Positions 26,369 to 35,445 of a stretch of DNA of 64,000 bases are shown one piece after another. Where the stretch lies: the NCBI RefSeq assembly GCF_947500995.1, contig NZ_CANMUA010000010.1:1-64000 (forward strand), read 5' to 3'. The stretch comes from an uncultured Serinicoccus sp. (GTDB lineage Bacteria > Actinomycetota > Actinomycetes > Actinomycetales > Dermatophilaceae). The first letter of the stretch is position 1; every line of letters begins with the position of its first letter. Made by a program: the position numbers and the translations under genes. The notes beneath the pieces are model-generated. The model was not told the DNA's origin. It did no database searches and saw only the letters and a program-made list of their open reading frames with translations.

Positions 26369-27406
26369 TCAGCGGCTCGGGTCGATGAGGGTCATCCCGG
26401 CGACCACGGCACGGTCGAAGACCGGCAGCAGCTCGGCCGCCTCCTCCAGCCCGACGACGCGTTCGACGAGCCGCTCGGGCGCCAGCGAGCCCCGCTCGAT
26501 GAGGGCGAGCATCGCCGGGTAGTCGACGGCCGGCATGCCGTGGCTGCCCAGCAGGTCCAGCTCCCACCCGATGACCCGCTCCAGGGGTACCCGGGGGTGG
26601 CCGACCACCCCGGGCAGCAGTCCCACCTGGACGTGGCGACCCCGGCGGCGCAGACCCAGGAGCGCGTCGCTGCACGTCTGCTCGCTGCCGACGGCGTCCA
26701 CAGCCACGTGGCTGCCCCCGCCGGTCAGGTCGTGGATCGCCGCGGGCACGTCGCCGCCGTCGGCGAGGACGGTGTGCTCGACCCCCAGCCCGGCGGCGAC
26801 CGCCAGGGCCTGCGGGTTGCGGTCGACCGCGACCACGCGTGCCCCCACCGCCCGGGCGATCATCGCGACGCTGAGCCCGACGCCACCGGCGCCGACGACG
26901 CTCACCCACTCCTGCGGCGCCACCCGGGCCCGGTCGACGACGGCTCGGTATGCCGTGGCGAACCGGCACCCCAGGCTCGCCGCCGTGGTGAGCTCGATGC
27001 TGGGCGGCACGGCGACGAGGTTGGTGTCGGCCGCGTGGAGGGCCACCAGCTCGGCGAACGACCCGTGGTGGGTGAAGCCGGGCTGCTGCTGGTCCGGGCA
27101 GACCTGCGCCTGGCCCGAGCGGCACCACTGGCACCGGCCGCACCCGCAGACGAAGGGCACCGTCACCCGGTCGCCCGCACGCCACCGGCGCACCTGCGCG
27201 CCGACCGCGGTGACGACGCCGGCGAGCTCGTGGCCGGGGACGTGCGGGAAGGCGATGTCGTCGTGGCCGGCCCAGGCGTGCCAGTCGCTGCGGCACAGCC
27301 CGGTCGCGTGCACCTGCACGACCACGCCGTCCGGCGGGGCGACCGGCTCGGGGATGTGCTGCACCCGGGGCGTGGACCGGGCGGCGGGCAGGACCATGGC
27401 GCGCAT
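26369..27406 (-). CDS. Zinc-dependent alcohol dehydrogenase
   Basis: The protein has 345 residues. Catalytic zinc ligands are in G-L-C-R-S-D-W and P-G-H-E; structural zinc ligands are in C-G-C-G-R-C-Q-W-C and the following Cys. The NAD(P) motif is V-G-A-G-G-V-G-L-S. The sequence resembles the zinc-dependent medium-chain group annotated as alcohol or L-threonine dehydrogenase-like. The start could be the ATG at 27406 or at 27397. It is followed by a hydrolase gene on the same strand. Confidence 0.88.
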   Translation of the reverse strand: MRAMVLPAARSTPRVQHIPEPVAPPDGVVVQVHATGLCRSDWHAWAGHDDIAFPHVPGHELAGVVTAVGAQVRRWRAGDRVTVPFVCGCGRCQWCRSGQAQVCPDQQQPGFTHHGSFAELVALHAADTNLVAVPPSIELTTAASLGCRFATAYRAVVDRARVAPQEWVSVVGAGGVGLSVAMIARAVGARVVAVDRNPQALAVAAGLGVEHTVLADGGDVPAAIHDLTGGGSHVAVDAVGSEQTCSDALLGLRRRGRHVQVGLLPGVVGHPRVPLERVIGWELDLLGSHGMPAVDYPAMLALIERGSLAPERLVERVVGLEEAAELLPVFDRAVVAGMTLIDPSR

Positions 27407-27432
27407 CCGGCGAGTCTGCCAGCCCGTCGCGA

Positions 27433-28428
27433 CTAGGGGTGCAGCCGCGCCAGCCGGGCCGTGAGGAGCTCCTGGCGGTGGGCGTTGCCGTGCAGCGCGA
27501 CGTAGCGCTCGCCGTAGACCGACAGCAGCGAGTCGTCCAGCCGGCGCACCGCGCCAGGGGGGTAGCGGTACCCCATCCGGGCGTCGATCACCGCGTCGTC
27601 CACCCCGCGCAGGACCTCCCTCAGCTCGGCCAGCGAGGTGACGCCGAGCTCCAGCAGCAGGCCGCTGATCCAGGCGTAGTGGTCGGTGCGCGACCACCCG
27701 GCGTCGGCGAACTGGCCGGCGAGGAACGCGGCGAGGTCGGTCGCCCCGATCCGGGGGTCGTCGTCCGGGGCGTCGGCCGGGGAGGCCAGCTCCTGCCGGT
27801 GGCGGTCCCGGATCGCGGTGAACTGCTGGTCCGCGAGCTCGAGCAGCCCGGCCGCCAGGGTGAAACGGCGGTCGAAGTCGTGCGCGTGCTCCTCCGGCAC
27901 CGACCCCTTGTAGCGGACGTCGTGCTCGAACTCGGCCCACGCGTGCTGCAGCACCGTGCGGATCTGCACGGAGGCCGGCCGGCCCACGGGGATGCCGGCC
28001 GCACGGGCACGCTCGTCGTCGACGGCCACCAGGAGGTGTCGGCTGGCGTAGCCGAACCGGCCCTCGGCCGCGGTCTCCTGGCCCATGTCCCGGTCGTCGC
28101 GGACCTCCAGCTGGGCGTCCAGCAGCTGGGCGACGGCCTCGACGTCGGCCTGCACGTAGGTGACGACCCGCACCCCGATCTGGTCGGTGATGTCGGTGAG
28201 CGGCTTCGGGAAGGCCAGCCGGCCGGTGCTCGTCCGTCGCGCCGCCTTGCCGGCGAAGGACTCGACGGTCTTCGTCCTGCCGGTCACCGCCAGGTAGTTG
28301 ATGCCCGCGTCGTCGAGCAGCTGGGTGACCAGCCCGACATAGGAGTCGGTGGCGGCCCGCAGGGCCCCGTGCCCCGCGGCATACCGCGTCACCGCCCTGC
28401 GGATCCGGATCGACTGGTTGCTCGCCAC
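27433..28428 (-). CDS. RelA/SpoT-domain (p)ppGpp synthetase-like protein
   Basis: This encodes 331 residues from a GTG at 28428. The RelA/SpoT synthetase domain is seen in Y-L-A-V-T-G-R-T-K-T-V-E-S-F, D-I-T-D-Q-I-G-V-R and V-Q-I-R-T-V-L-Q-H-A-W-A-E-F-E-H-D. There is no HD hydrolase domain, so it resembles a small alarmone synthetase with an extra C-terminal helical domain of about 120 residues. The upstream frame to 28581 is open, but the GTG gives the family-like start. Synthesis of (p)ppGpp or pGpp is inferred, not shown. Confidence 0.82.
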   Translation of the reverse strand: MASNQSIRIRRAVTRYAAGHGALRAATDSYVGLVTQLLDDAGINYLAVTGRTKTVESFAGKAARRTSTGRLAFPKPLTDITDQIGVRVVTYVQADVEAVAQLLDAQLEVRDDRDMGQETAAEGRFGYASRHLLVAVDDERARAAGIPVGRPASVQIRTVLQHAWAEFEHDVRYKGSVPEEHAHDFDRRFTLAAGLLELADQQFTAIRDRHRQELASPADAPDDDPRIGATDLAAFLAGQFADAGWSRTDHYAWISGLLLELGVTSLAELREVLRGVDDAVIDARMGYRYPPGAVRRLDDSLLSVYGERYVALHGNAHRQELLTARLARLHP

Positions 28429-28486
28429 GGACCCCAGCCTGCCGTATGCGCGTCCGCCGGGGCACGCGCGGGCGGAGACGGCCGCC

Positions 28487-29659
28487 TCACCCGGCGCGGT
28501 GACGCTCCCGCGCCATCGCCAGCAGCCCCAGGACGGGGCCGGGCAGCAGCAGCCACGCGACAGTGGCGCCGAGACCGGCATACGTGGCGGAGACGAGCAG
28601 GATCGACCCGGCGCTGAGCGCGAAACCGAGGCTGTTCTGGATGGCCAGGGCGCTGCCGACCAGGTCCTGCGGGCAGGCGCGTGCGCTGAGCGCGGAGAAC
28701 TGCGGCGAGTCGGTGATGACCGCGACGCCCCAGAGGAGGAGCACGACGAGCACCAGCCGGGCCGGTCCTGCGACGAGCAACGGGTAGGCCGCGCACACCA
28801 GCCCGGAGGCCGCGAGCGCCACCACGGCCACCCGCGCGCTCCCCCAGGTCGCGGACAGCCGACCGCCGACGACGCACCCGAGGGCGCCGGCGCCGATGAC
28901 GGCGAAGGACCACGCCGGGACTACCCCGTCGGTCGGTGCGAGGACGTCGGCGACGAGGAGCGGCACGAGGGTCCAGAAGGCGTACAGCTCCCACATGTGC
29001 CCGAAGTAGCCGAGCGCCGCGGAACGGTAGTCGCGGACGGTGAAGGCGCGCAGCACCGCCCCCCAGCGCAGACCACCCGGCGCTGCCCGGGGAAGGTGCG
29101 GCCCGTCCCCGAGGGCGAGGACCAGCGCCGCGGCGCCCAGGGCGAGGACCGAGGAGGTGAGCATCACCTGAGTCCAGTCCAGTCCGACGCCGACGGCCCG
29201 GATCCCGTGCGGGAGCGCCGTCCCCAGCGTCAGCATGCCCACCAGCCAGCCCAGGCTCGCGCCGGCCCGGCCGGGGTCCCAGGAGACGACCATCTTCATC
29301 CCCAGGGGGTAGACACCGGCCAGGGCCATCCCGGTGACGAAGCGCCAGACCATGCCCTCGAACGGGCCGGTGGCGAGCAGCGCGAAGCCCGCGTTGGTGA
29401 GCGCCGCCACGACGGCAGAGACCGCGAAGACCCGGCTGGCGCGGAAGCGGTCCGCCAGGCCGGACATCGCCATGCCGACCGTGCCGAGCGCGAAGCCCAG
29501 CTGCACCGCCAGGGTGAGCCGACCGACCCCGGACGCGTCCAGGCCCCACTCGACGCGCAGCCCGTCGGCCGCGCTGTTGGCGCTGAACCACACCGAGGTC
29601 CCGAGCAGCATCGCCACGACCATCGTGGCGACGGCACGTCGGGGGGAGGCGGCCGTCAT
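28487..29659 (-). CDS. MFS transporter
   Basis: A 390-residue membrane protein with about 12 hydrophobic helices. The loop between helices 2 and 3 reads [10 protein letters not shown], a degenerate MFS signature. The first helix carries [13 protein letters not shown], as in the cyanate/CynX-like and sugar-like subgroups. The substrate is unknown. It stands alone between the RelA-type gene and the FAD-methyltransferase gene. Confidence 0.85.
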   Translation of the reverse strand: MTAASPRRAVATMVVAMLLGTSVWFSANSAADGLRVEWGLDASGVGRLTLAVQLGFALGTVGMAMSGLADRFRASRVFAVSAVVAALTNAGFALLATGPFEGMVWRFVTGMALAGVYPLGMKMVVSWDPGRAGASLGWLVGMLTLGTALPHGIRAVGVGLDWTQVMLTSSVLALGAAALVLALGDGPHLPRAAPGGLRWGAVLRAFTVRDYRSAALGYFGHMWELYAFWTLVPLLVADVLAPTDGVVPAWSFAVIGAGALGCVVGGRLSATWGSARVAVVALAASGLVCAAYPLLVAGPARLVLVVLLLWGVAVITDSPQFSALSARACPQDLVGSALAIQNSLGFALSAGSILLVSATYAGLGATVAWLLLPGPVLGLLAMARERHRAG

Positions 29660-29793
29660 GGGGTGACCCTAGGCGGTCGTCGCCGGGGTCCGCGCGGGGC
29701 CGCCTCCTGCGGCAGGCGGCCCGGCTCTGGAGGTCCGACCGGGCGCGGCCTCGAGGTGCTGACAGGCGTCGAGGCACCCGCCGGACCGTCGCG

Positions 29794-31419
29794 TCAGCCC
29801 TCCCGGACGGCCCGCAGCACCACGTCGTCGACGTGGTGGGTGGAGGCGGCGCCCGCCGGCCGGGGCCGGATCTCGAAGACCTCCACCCGCCATCCCGCCT
29901 CCGCCTCGAGGGCCGCGGCGACCTCCTCGGTCCCGACGTAGGCGCCCGGGTCGAACATGCGGGTCTGCTCCGCCGGGTCGACCGGCTCCCGCAGCGGGGA
30001 CAGGTCGTGGCCCACGACCAGCAGGGTCCCCCCGGGGGCGACGGCACCCAGCAGGGACCGCAGCCCACGCTGCTCGGGTGTGCGCAGGAAGGAGCCGTAC
30101 TGCAGCGAGACGAGGTCGTAGGCACCGGACTCGAAGGCGCCCGGTGCGTTGGCGTCGCGGTGCAGCAGGGTGACCTCCAGGCCGCGGCGGCCCGCCTCGG
30201 CCCCCACGTGCTCCAGCGCGGCACCGGAGATGTCGCTGGCGGTGAGGTCCCAGCCCTGCTCGGCCAGCCACAGCGCGTCGCCACCCTCTCCGGCGCCGAC
30301 GTCGAGCGCCCGGCCGGGCGGCATACCCCCGACCTCGGCGACGAGGGTGCCGTTGGGGTTGCCGCTCCACATGCGCTCCCCCGTGCCGTAGCGGGCGTCC
30401 CAGTCGCCCTCCTCACCGGAGGTGCGCTGCGCCGAGCGCAGGTCCTCGTCGGCCAGGCTGAAGGCGATCATCGCGCCGACCCGGCTCCCGTGGGCGGCCG
30501 AGGGCAGCACCTGGAGGGAGGGGTCGGTGAGGTTGCCCGCGGCATACACCCCGGCGACGGCGGTCTGCCCGGTCATCGGGTCCACCTGCAGCACCTCACC
30601 CAGACCGGTGGGGTGCGGGGTCGCCTCGATCCCGAGCGGCGCGAGCGCCTCCAGACGGGCGTGGAACCGCGTGCCGACGAGCACCGCGTCGGCGCCCACC
30701 ACCGTCCCGTCGACGAGCTCCACACCGGTCACCCCACCGTCCGGCCCGGTCACGACACGCCGCACGTCGGTCCGTACGACGGGCACGCCGGCGGCCTCGA
30801 GCCGGGTGACGGTCGCCTCGGCGCCGGAGTCCCACCCCGTCACGTCGTGCAGCACGACCGTGAGCCGGTCGGTGAGGTGGCGGAGCACCGCGGTGGGGTG
30901 CAGGCCCATCGCGTGGGAGATGACCTGGACCAGCCGCTGGTCGCGCACCTCGTAGCCGTGGCAGAAGGGGCAGTGGATGACGTCCTGGCCCCACCGCTGG
31001 GCGACGCCCTCGATGTCGGGGAGCTCGTCGACGATGCCGCTCGCCGCGAGCACGCGTCGGGCCAGGAGGGTATGCCCGCCGCTCAGCTCCACGCGGAAGC
31101 GCCCGTCGACCGCGGGGTGGACGGCGAGCACGCGGCCGGTCAGCACCTCGCCCCCGTAGCTGCGCACCTCCTCGCGTCCGACGGCCACCAGCTCGGAGGG
31201 CGCTGCGCCCTCCCGGCCGAGGTAGCCGTGCATGTGGTCCGCCGGGGCGTTGCGCGGGGTGCCGTCGTCGACGGCGATCACGGTCCGTCGCTGGCGGGCC
31301 AGCTGGAGCGCCGCGGCCAGGCCGGCGGCCGACGCGCCGATGATGGCGACATCGCAGTGGCGCTCCATGACGGGTCCGGAGCGGTGGTCGTGCTGATGGG
31401 AGTCGTGGTGCGTCGTCAT
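29794..31419 (-). CDS. Bifunctional FAD-dependent oxidoreductase / SAM-dependent methyltransferase
   Basis: A 541-residue fusion. Residues about 20-330 are a thioredoxin-reductase-like flavoprotein: the FAD motif is I-I-G-A-S-A-A-G-L, and the redox pair is in H-C-P-F-C-H-G. Residues about 350-541 form a class I methyltransferase with L-D-V-G-A-G-E-G-G as motif I. Such fusions exist in actinobacteria but their reaction is unclear; volatilising or detoxifying a reactive metabolite or metalloid is possible. A His-rich N-terminus precedes the fold. An XRE-cupin regulator is divergent, 78 bp away. Confidence 0.85.
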   Translation of the reverse strand: MTTHHDSHQHDHRSGPVMERHCDVAIIGASAAGLAAALQLARQRRTVIAVDDGTPRNAPADHMHGYLGREGAAPSELVAVGREEVRSYGGEVLTGRVLAVHPAVDGRFRVELSGGHTLLARRVLAASGIVDELPDIEGVAQRWGQDVIHCPFCHGYEVRDQRLVQVISHAMGLHPTAVLRHLTDRLTVVLHDVTGWDSGAEATVTRLEAAGVPVVRTDVRRVVTGPDGGVTGVELVDGTVVGADAVLVGTRFHARLEALAPLGIEATPHPTGLGEVLQVDPMTGQTAVAGVYAAGNLTDPSLQVLPSAAHGSRVGAMIAFSLADEDLRSAQRTSGEEGDWDARYGTGERMWSGNPNGTLVAEVGGMPPGRALDVGAGEGGDALWLAEQGWDLTASDISGAALEHVGAEAGRRGLEVTLLHRDANAPGAFESGAYDLVSLQYGSFLRTPEQRGLRSLLGAVAPGGTLLVVGHDLSPLREPVDPAEQTRMFDPGAYVGTEEVAAALEAEAGWRVEVFEIRPRPAGAASTHHVDDVVLRAVREG

Positions 31420-31461
31420 GGTGACCACGGTAGACCTGTCGTGCACTATCAGAGAATCCGT

Positions 31462-31476
31462 TTGCAGAATTCGCAA
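31462..31476. promoter_or_regulatory. Candidate operator between the FAD-methyltransferase and XRE-cupin genes
   Basis: The near-palindrome TTGC-A-GAATTC-GCAA lies midway in the 78-bp divergent promoter region. It is AT-rich compared with its surroundings and well placed to be bound by the XRE-cupin protein encoded next to it. Inferred from position only. Confidence 0.45.
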
Positions 31477-31497
31477 CGCCTGCGGGACACTGGCCCC

Positions 31498-32055
31498 ATG
31501 AGCCCGACCACCGACGTCGAGACCCTGGCCCGCACCCGGCTGCGCAGCCTGCGCACCACGCTGGGCTACTCGCTGGAGGAGCTGGCCGAGCGCACCCACC
31601 TCAGCCCGTCGACGATCAGCCGCATCGAGACGGGCCGACGGACCCTCGGGCTGGACGTGCTCGTGCCGTTGGCGCAGGCCCTCGGGGTGAGCCTGGACGC
31701 CCTCTTCGAACGGCCAGGCGACGACGACGTCGTCATCCGGCCCGCCCCGCACAGCTCCGGGGGCCAGACGACGTGGCCGCTCAGCCGCCCGGACGGAGGG
31801 ACCGTGGCGATCAAGATGCGTCTCGAGCCGACGGCCAAGAGTCCTGACCAGCGGGTCCACCCCGGCCACGACTGGTTCGTCGTCATCGACGGCCGGGTGC
31901 GGCTGCTCCTGGGCGACCGGGAGATCGAGGTCGGTACCGGCGAGGCGGCGGAGTTCTCCACGATGACCCCGCACGCGCTCCGCGCCGTGGACGGCCCTGC
32001 CGAGCTCATCATGATCTTCGACCGGGAAGGGCAGCGGGCGCACGTCCACCAGTGA
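31498..32055 (+). CDS. XRE-family regulator with C-terminal cupin
   Basis: A 185-residue protein. The helix-turn-helix spans residues about 18-60 (S-L-E-E-L-A-E-R-T-H-L-S-P-S-T-I-S-R-I-E). A cupin fold follows, with H-P-G-H-D-W-F-V-V-I-D-G-R-V as its first motif. This architecture senses small ligands in many actinobacteria. It is divergent from the oxidoreductase-methyltransferase gene and is likely its regulator. Confidence 0.88.
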   Translation: MSPTTDVETLARTRLRSLRTTLGYSLEELAERTHLSPSTISRIETGRRTLGLDVLVPLAQALGVSLDALFERPGDDDVVIRPAPHSSGGQTTWPLSRPDGGTVAIKMRLEPTAKSPDQRVHPGHDWFVVIDGRVRLLLGDREIEVGTGEAAEFSTMTPHALRAVDGPAELIMIFDREGQRAHVHQ

Positions 32056-32090
32056 CCGGACACCTACCGACTCCTCCGGTCGCCAGCCCC

Positions 32091-32963
32091 TCAGACCAGC
32101 TCGGGCGACCCGCGCCAGGCCTCGACCAGCGGAGCCATCCCCGGCCCGAGCTCGGGCACCGACGGGACGAAGGTGTGGGCAGCCACGAGCTGGACGTTGC
32201 GGGCGACCTCCATCATGCGCAGACGCTCGGGGTCCGGGACCGCCCCGCCTGCTGCGGTGTAGGCCTCAACCATCTCCTCGGAGCAGCCGACGAGGTCCCA
32301 CTCCACCGGGGCCAGACCCACGTGCTCGAGGTCTCCCACGAGCGTGCCCTGCGGCGTGACGAGTGCGTTGTAGAAGGGGGCGTCGCCGTGCGTCGGGACG
32401 AGGCCCTCGAGACCGGAGCAGCGCTCCCGCACCACGGCCAGCTCCCGCCGGGCCCGTGAGACGTCCTGGGCAGGGAGCACCTCGGACGACTCGACACCGT
32501 CCAGCATCGACTCGCACCCGTGCAGCGGCACCCATTCCGCGAGGGCTCCGGGATACCCGGGCAGGGCGCGGTGCAGGTCGGCCACCAGGGGCATGCGCCC
32601 GCGGAAGACGGCCGGGTCGAAGCCCTCGTTGCGGTGCTCCACCCAGTGCCATCCCGTGATCGCGACGTCCTCGACCACGAGCACCTCCGGTGGGAGCAGG
32701 TCGCTCGGCGTCACCACCGGGAAGCCCTGCCCGGCGAGCCAGGCCGACACGTCGATCTCCCGTCGTCGCTGGGCGACGTCCTCCGCCAGGGGGAGCACGG
32801 TCAGCGTCGGCACCCTCAGGACGACCGGTGCCGGCGCGAGGTGGACGATGACGCTGAACGAGTCGTGGAGCACGTGCAGGTCGTCAGCCGGCAGGCCGTG
32901 GTCCTTCGCGACCGTGGCCGCCAGCGCCAGGGCACGTGCGGCGCGCGGGGAAGGGGTGCTCAT
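32091..32963 (-). CDS. Aminoglycoside phosphotransferase-fold kinase
   Basis: A 290-residue APH/choline-kinase-like protein. The catalytic loop is H-G-D-A-P-F-Y-N, and the Mg-binding segment is G-D-L-E-H-V-G. The N-terminal lobe is short. The ATG at 32963 overlaps the stop of the acetyltransferase gene upstream (32960-32963), so the two genes are coupled. The substrate may be an antibiotic, a sugar or a small metabolite; nothing here shows resistance. Confidence 0.8.
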   Translation of the reverse strand: MSTPSPRAARALALAATVAKDHGLPADDLHVLHDSFSVIVHLAPAPVVLRVPTLTVLPLAEDVAQRRREIDVSAWLAGQGFPVVTPSDLLPPEVLVVEDVAITGWHWVEHRNEGFDPAVFRGRMPLVADLHRALPGYPGALAEWVPLHGCESMLDGVESSEVLPAQDVSRARRELAVVRERCSGLEGLVPTHGDAPFYNALVTPQGTLVGDLEHVGLAPVEWDLVGCSEEMVEAYTAAGGAVPDPERLRMMEVARNVQLVAAHTFVPSVPELGPGMAPLVEAWRGSPELV

Positions 32964-33562
32964 CCGGCGGGCACCTCGATCGACATCACGCAGTTCTTCA
33001 GGCCCTTGGGGCGCACGTAGGTGAACCCCAGACGCTCGTAGAGCCGCCGGGTGCCGTTGTAGAGGAACGAGGACGACATCTTCTTCGTCTGGTGCGTCAG
33101 GTCGTGCGGGTAGGCCTCGACGACTCCCCCGCCGTCCTGCGCGATCAGGTCGAGGGCACCCCGGATCGCGACCTCGGTCAGGCCGCGGCGGCGGTAGCGC
33201 CGGTCGACGAACACGCAGGTGATGCGGTGGTCGGGGTCGGCGTCCTTCTCGGTGTCGTACTGCTTGCGGTGGTGGATGTTGGGCAGCTCCTCCGGGGTGC
33301 CGAACTCGGCCCACGCCACCGCCTCGTCACCGTCCATGACGAGAGCGGCGTGCGCGATCCCGGACTCGACATACTCCCGCTTCATCTTCCTGCTGCCCTC
33401 GGCTCCCGGCAGCCGGTCGGCGCACGAGGGCTGGAAGTAGGTGCACCAGCACCCCCCGAAGATGCCGTTGTGCCGCAGCACGAGATCGTCGAAGGCCTGC
33501 CACGTCTCGGGCGTGAGGGCTCGGACCTCCAGCCGGGCGACGTCGCCCGTATCGGTGCTCAT
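32960..33562 (-). CDS. GNAT-family N-acetyltransferase
   Basis: The protein has 200 residues. The acetyl-CoA loop region is V-D-R-R-Y-R-R-R-G-L-T-E-V-A. The segment G-G-C-W-C-T-Y-F-Q-P near residue 38 is typical of a GNAT subgroup found in actinobacteria. It is the first gene of a two-gene unit with the kinase at 32091. Substrate unknown. Confidence 0.85.
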   Translation of the reverse strand: MSTDTGDVARLEVRALTPETWQAFDDLVLRHNGIFGGCWCTYFQPSCADRLPGAEGSRKMKREYVESGIAHAALVMDGDEAVAWAEFGTPEELPNIHHRKQYDTEKDADPDHRITCVFVDRRYRRRGLTEVAIRGALDLIAQDGGGVVEAYPHDLTHQTKKMSSSFLYNGTRRLYERLGFTYVRPKGLKNCVMSIEVPAG

Positions 33563-33654
33563 GACCTCAACCTAGGGGGTATGCCGGACACCGCGCGTCC
33601 GTCAGCCCAAGGGGATCTGCGTCGCGGTGGCCCGTCACGTGTCAGGCTCTGCGC

Positions 33655-33900
33655 ATGAGGAGCCGTCACATCAGCCGGGTGATCAGAGCGGACCGCGACC
33701 GGGTCTACGACGTGGTCCTCCCGTCCGGCACCGTCGTCACGAACCCGTTGCGGGTCCTGGCTCACCCGCACGGCAGCGAGGTCGTCTTCACCGTGCGCCA
33801 GATCGAGCTCACCGACGAGGAGTTCGACCGAGACTGCCAGACGGTGGCCGCGGACCTCGACCGGTTGGCCGGGCTCGTCGAAGAGCGCTCCGGCGGCTGA
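33655..33900 (+). pseudogene. SRPBCC protein with an internal in-frame deletion
   Basis: The 81-residue frame starts M-R-S-R-H-I-S-R-V-I-R-A-D-R-D-R-V-Y-D, the usual first strand and helix of a roughly 140-residue polyketide-cyclase-type protein. It jumps straight to V-V-L-P-S-G-T-V-V-T-N-P-L-R-V, which normally comes about 50 residues later, and then runs to the normal C-terminal helix. The middle of the fold is missing but the frame is intact. It is either a decayed gene or an unusual small derivative. It is followed 8 bp later by the permease gene. Confidence 0.6.
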
Positions 33901-33908
33901 CGGACGAC

Positions 33909-34865
33909 ATGCCGCGCCGAGTCGTCGACTGGTGGGACGCCCACCAGGTCCCGCTGCTCCTCGCGGCGATCGCCCTCGGCGCCGCCGTCGGGATGGCCCG
34001 CCCCCAGCTCGGACCGGTGCTGGAGCCGGGCATCGAACCGGCCCTCATGGCCCTGCTCTTCGCGACCTTCCTGGGCGTGCCCCTCGTCGACGTCGGCCAC
34101 GCGCTGCGCGACACCCGCTTCCTGGGCAGCGTGGTGGTCGCGAACTTCGTCGTGGTCCCGCTGGTCGCCGGGGGACTGTCGCGGTTCGTGGCGGACGACC
34201 CCGGCCTGCTGCTGGGCGTGCTGCTGGTGCTGCTGACCCCGTGCGTCGACTACGTCATCGTCTTCACGGGGCTGGCCGGCGGGGCACGCGATCGCCTGCT
34301 CGCCGCCGTCCCGCTGCTCATGGTGCTGCAGGTCCTGCTGCTGCCGCTCTATCTCGTGGTGCTCGCCGGACCCGGGGTGCTGTCGGTCGTCGAGGTCGCG
34401 CCCTTCGTGGAGGCCTTCCTCCTGCTCATCGTCGTCCCGCTGACGGCGGCCGCCCTCGTCCATGCGCTCTCCCCACGGCACCGCGCCGGCCGTCTGGTCG
34501 AGGACACGATGGCAGCAGCGATGGTTCCCCTGCTGATGGCGACCCTGGCGCTGGTGGTCGGCTCCCAGGTCGCGAGGCTGGGGGCGCAGGCGGCGGAGGT
34601 CGCCCGGGTGGTGCCCATCTACGTGGCCTTCGTCGTCATCGCCGCCGCCCTCGGGATGGCCGTGAGTCGCGCCGCGCGTCTCGACGTGCCGTCGACGCGG
34701 GCGGTGGTCTTCTCCACCGCCACCCGCAACTCCCTGGTCGTGCTGCCGCTCGCGCTGGCGCTGCCGGCGTCGTTGGCGGTCGTCCCGCTGGTCGTCGTGA
34801 CCCAGACGCTGGTCGAGCTCGTCGCCATGGTGGTCCTCGTCCGCCTGGTTGTCGAGATGCAGTGA
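33909..34865 (+). CDS. Arsenite/bile-acid-type permease, 3' end replaced by the transposon
   Basis: This is a membrane protein with about ten helices and the segment L-T-P-C-V-D-Y-V-I-V-F-T-G-L, characteristic of the arsenic-resistance subgroup of the bile acid:sodium symporter family (ACR3-related). The Tn7-like element inserted after residue 313. The present frame ends 5 residues later with V-V-E-M-Q and a TGA, of which the last four residues come from the transposon end. The original tail is found beyond the transposon at 58,701-58,769 and restores a 334-residue protein. All helices are kept, so the 318-residue product may still work. Confidence 0.8.
   Translation: MPRRVVDWWDAHQVPLLLAAIALGAAVGMARPQLGPVLEPGIEPALMALLFATFLGVPLVDVGHALRDTRFLGSVVVANFVVVPLVAGGLSRFVADDPGLLLGVLLVLLTPCVDYVIVFTGLAGGARDRLLAAVPLLMVLQVLLLPLYLVVLAGPGVLSVVEVAPFVEAFLLLIVVPLTAAALVHALSPRHRAGRLVEDTMAAAMVPLLMATLALVVGSQVARLGAQAAEVARVVPIYVAFVVIAAALGMAVSRAARLDVPSTRAVVFSTATRNSLVVLPLALALPASLAVVPLVVVTQTLVELVAMVVLVRLVVEMQ
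34845..34849 (+). repeat. Target-site duplication CTGGT, left copy
   Basis: CTGGT directly precedes the left terminal TGT of the transposon. The same five bases directly follow the right terminal ACA at 58,701-58,705. Five-base duplications are the rule for Tn7-family insertion. Joining the flanks and dropping one copy restores the permease reading frame. Confidence 0.95.
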
Positions 34866-34930
34866 AGATTGCACGATCGTGAGGGGTCGATCTTGCGCGA
34901 CTGTCGCTCAAACCGACGATCCGCGCAAAG
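34850..34930 (+). repeat. Transposon left end with TnsB-type binding motifs
   Basis: After the 13-bp terminal repeat, related words recur: GAAGATTGCACGATC (34864-34878), GATCTTGCGCGAC (34889-34901) and CGATCCGCGCAAAG (34917-34930). The shared core GCGCAAGAT(T/C), in either orientation, also occurs at the right end (58676-58685). Multiple short repeats next to the terminal repeat are the usual layout of TnsB-binding sites. From here to the ArsR gene at 35,086 no gene is seen. Confidence 0.75.
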
Positions 34931-35058
34931 TAGGGCCACACGCCAGGGGGGCGCGTGGTTCACCTCCCACGTGGTCCGCATTGGCGGAGGCGCCAGGCTG
35001 GGGCCCCTGACAACGGAGCGGAGCGACGCATCGGAGGCGCTGCAGTCACCGTTATTGG

Positions 35059-35074
35059 TACAGTCAGTGCTGTA
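35059..35074. promoter_or_regulatory. Operator/promoter of the CmtR-like ArsR gene
   Basis: The perfect inverted repeat TACAG-N6-CTGTA sits 11 bp before the GTG start codon, and a TATAGT -10-like word (35073-35078) overlaps its right arm. ArsR/CmtR repressors bind this kind of dyad at the promoter. The -10 is so close to the GTG that the mRNA may be leaderless. Confidence 0.65.
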
Positions 35075-35085
35075 TAGTTCAGCGC

Positions 35086-35445
35086 GTGCTGACCATTGCT
35101 TCTCGTCTGGATGTGATGAACCGGCTGGGCCGGGCGCTGGCGGATCCCACCCGGTCACGGCTTCTCCTGGTGCTGCTTGAGCGGCCTGCCTACCCGGCGG
35201 AGTTGGCGCGCGACCTTGGCCTGACGCGCTCGAACGTGTCCAACCATCTGACCTGCCTGCGAGACTGCGGCATCGTGGTCGCCGAGCTCGAAGGCCGCCG
35301 CACACGCTATGAGATCGCGGATCCGCACCTGGCGCGGGCGCTGACCGCGCTGGTCGAGGTTGCCCTCGCAGTGGACGAGAACGCCCCGTGTCTCGATCCG
35401 GCTTGCTCGATCGCCAGATGTTGCGCCGCCGAGGCTGGCGCATGA
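35086..35445 (+). CDS. ArsR-family metal-sensing repressor, CmtR-like (Cd/Pb)
   Basis: A 119-residue winged-helix protein starting at GTG. The DNA-binding helix reads T-R-S-N-V-S-N-H-L-T-C-L-R-D-C-G, with two Cys spaced as in CmtR of mycobacteria, which senses Cd(II)/Pb(II) through such cysteines plus one in the C-terminal tail. The tail here is Cys-rich (C-L-D-P-A-C-S-I-A-R-C-C). The stop overlaps the start of the CadD-type gene (ATGA), so both form a metal-inducible operon. Confidence 0.88.
   Translation: MLTIASRLDVMNRLGRALADPTRSRLLLVLLERPAYPAELARDLGLTRSNVSNHLTCLRDCGIVVAELEGRRTRYEIADPHLARALTALVEVALAVDENAPCLDPACSIARCCAAEAGA

Noticed and set aside
33655-33900. Functional small regulator upstream of the permease
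   Set aside because: The sequence matches the two termini of an SRPBCC fold and not a regulator, so a deletion derivative is more likely.
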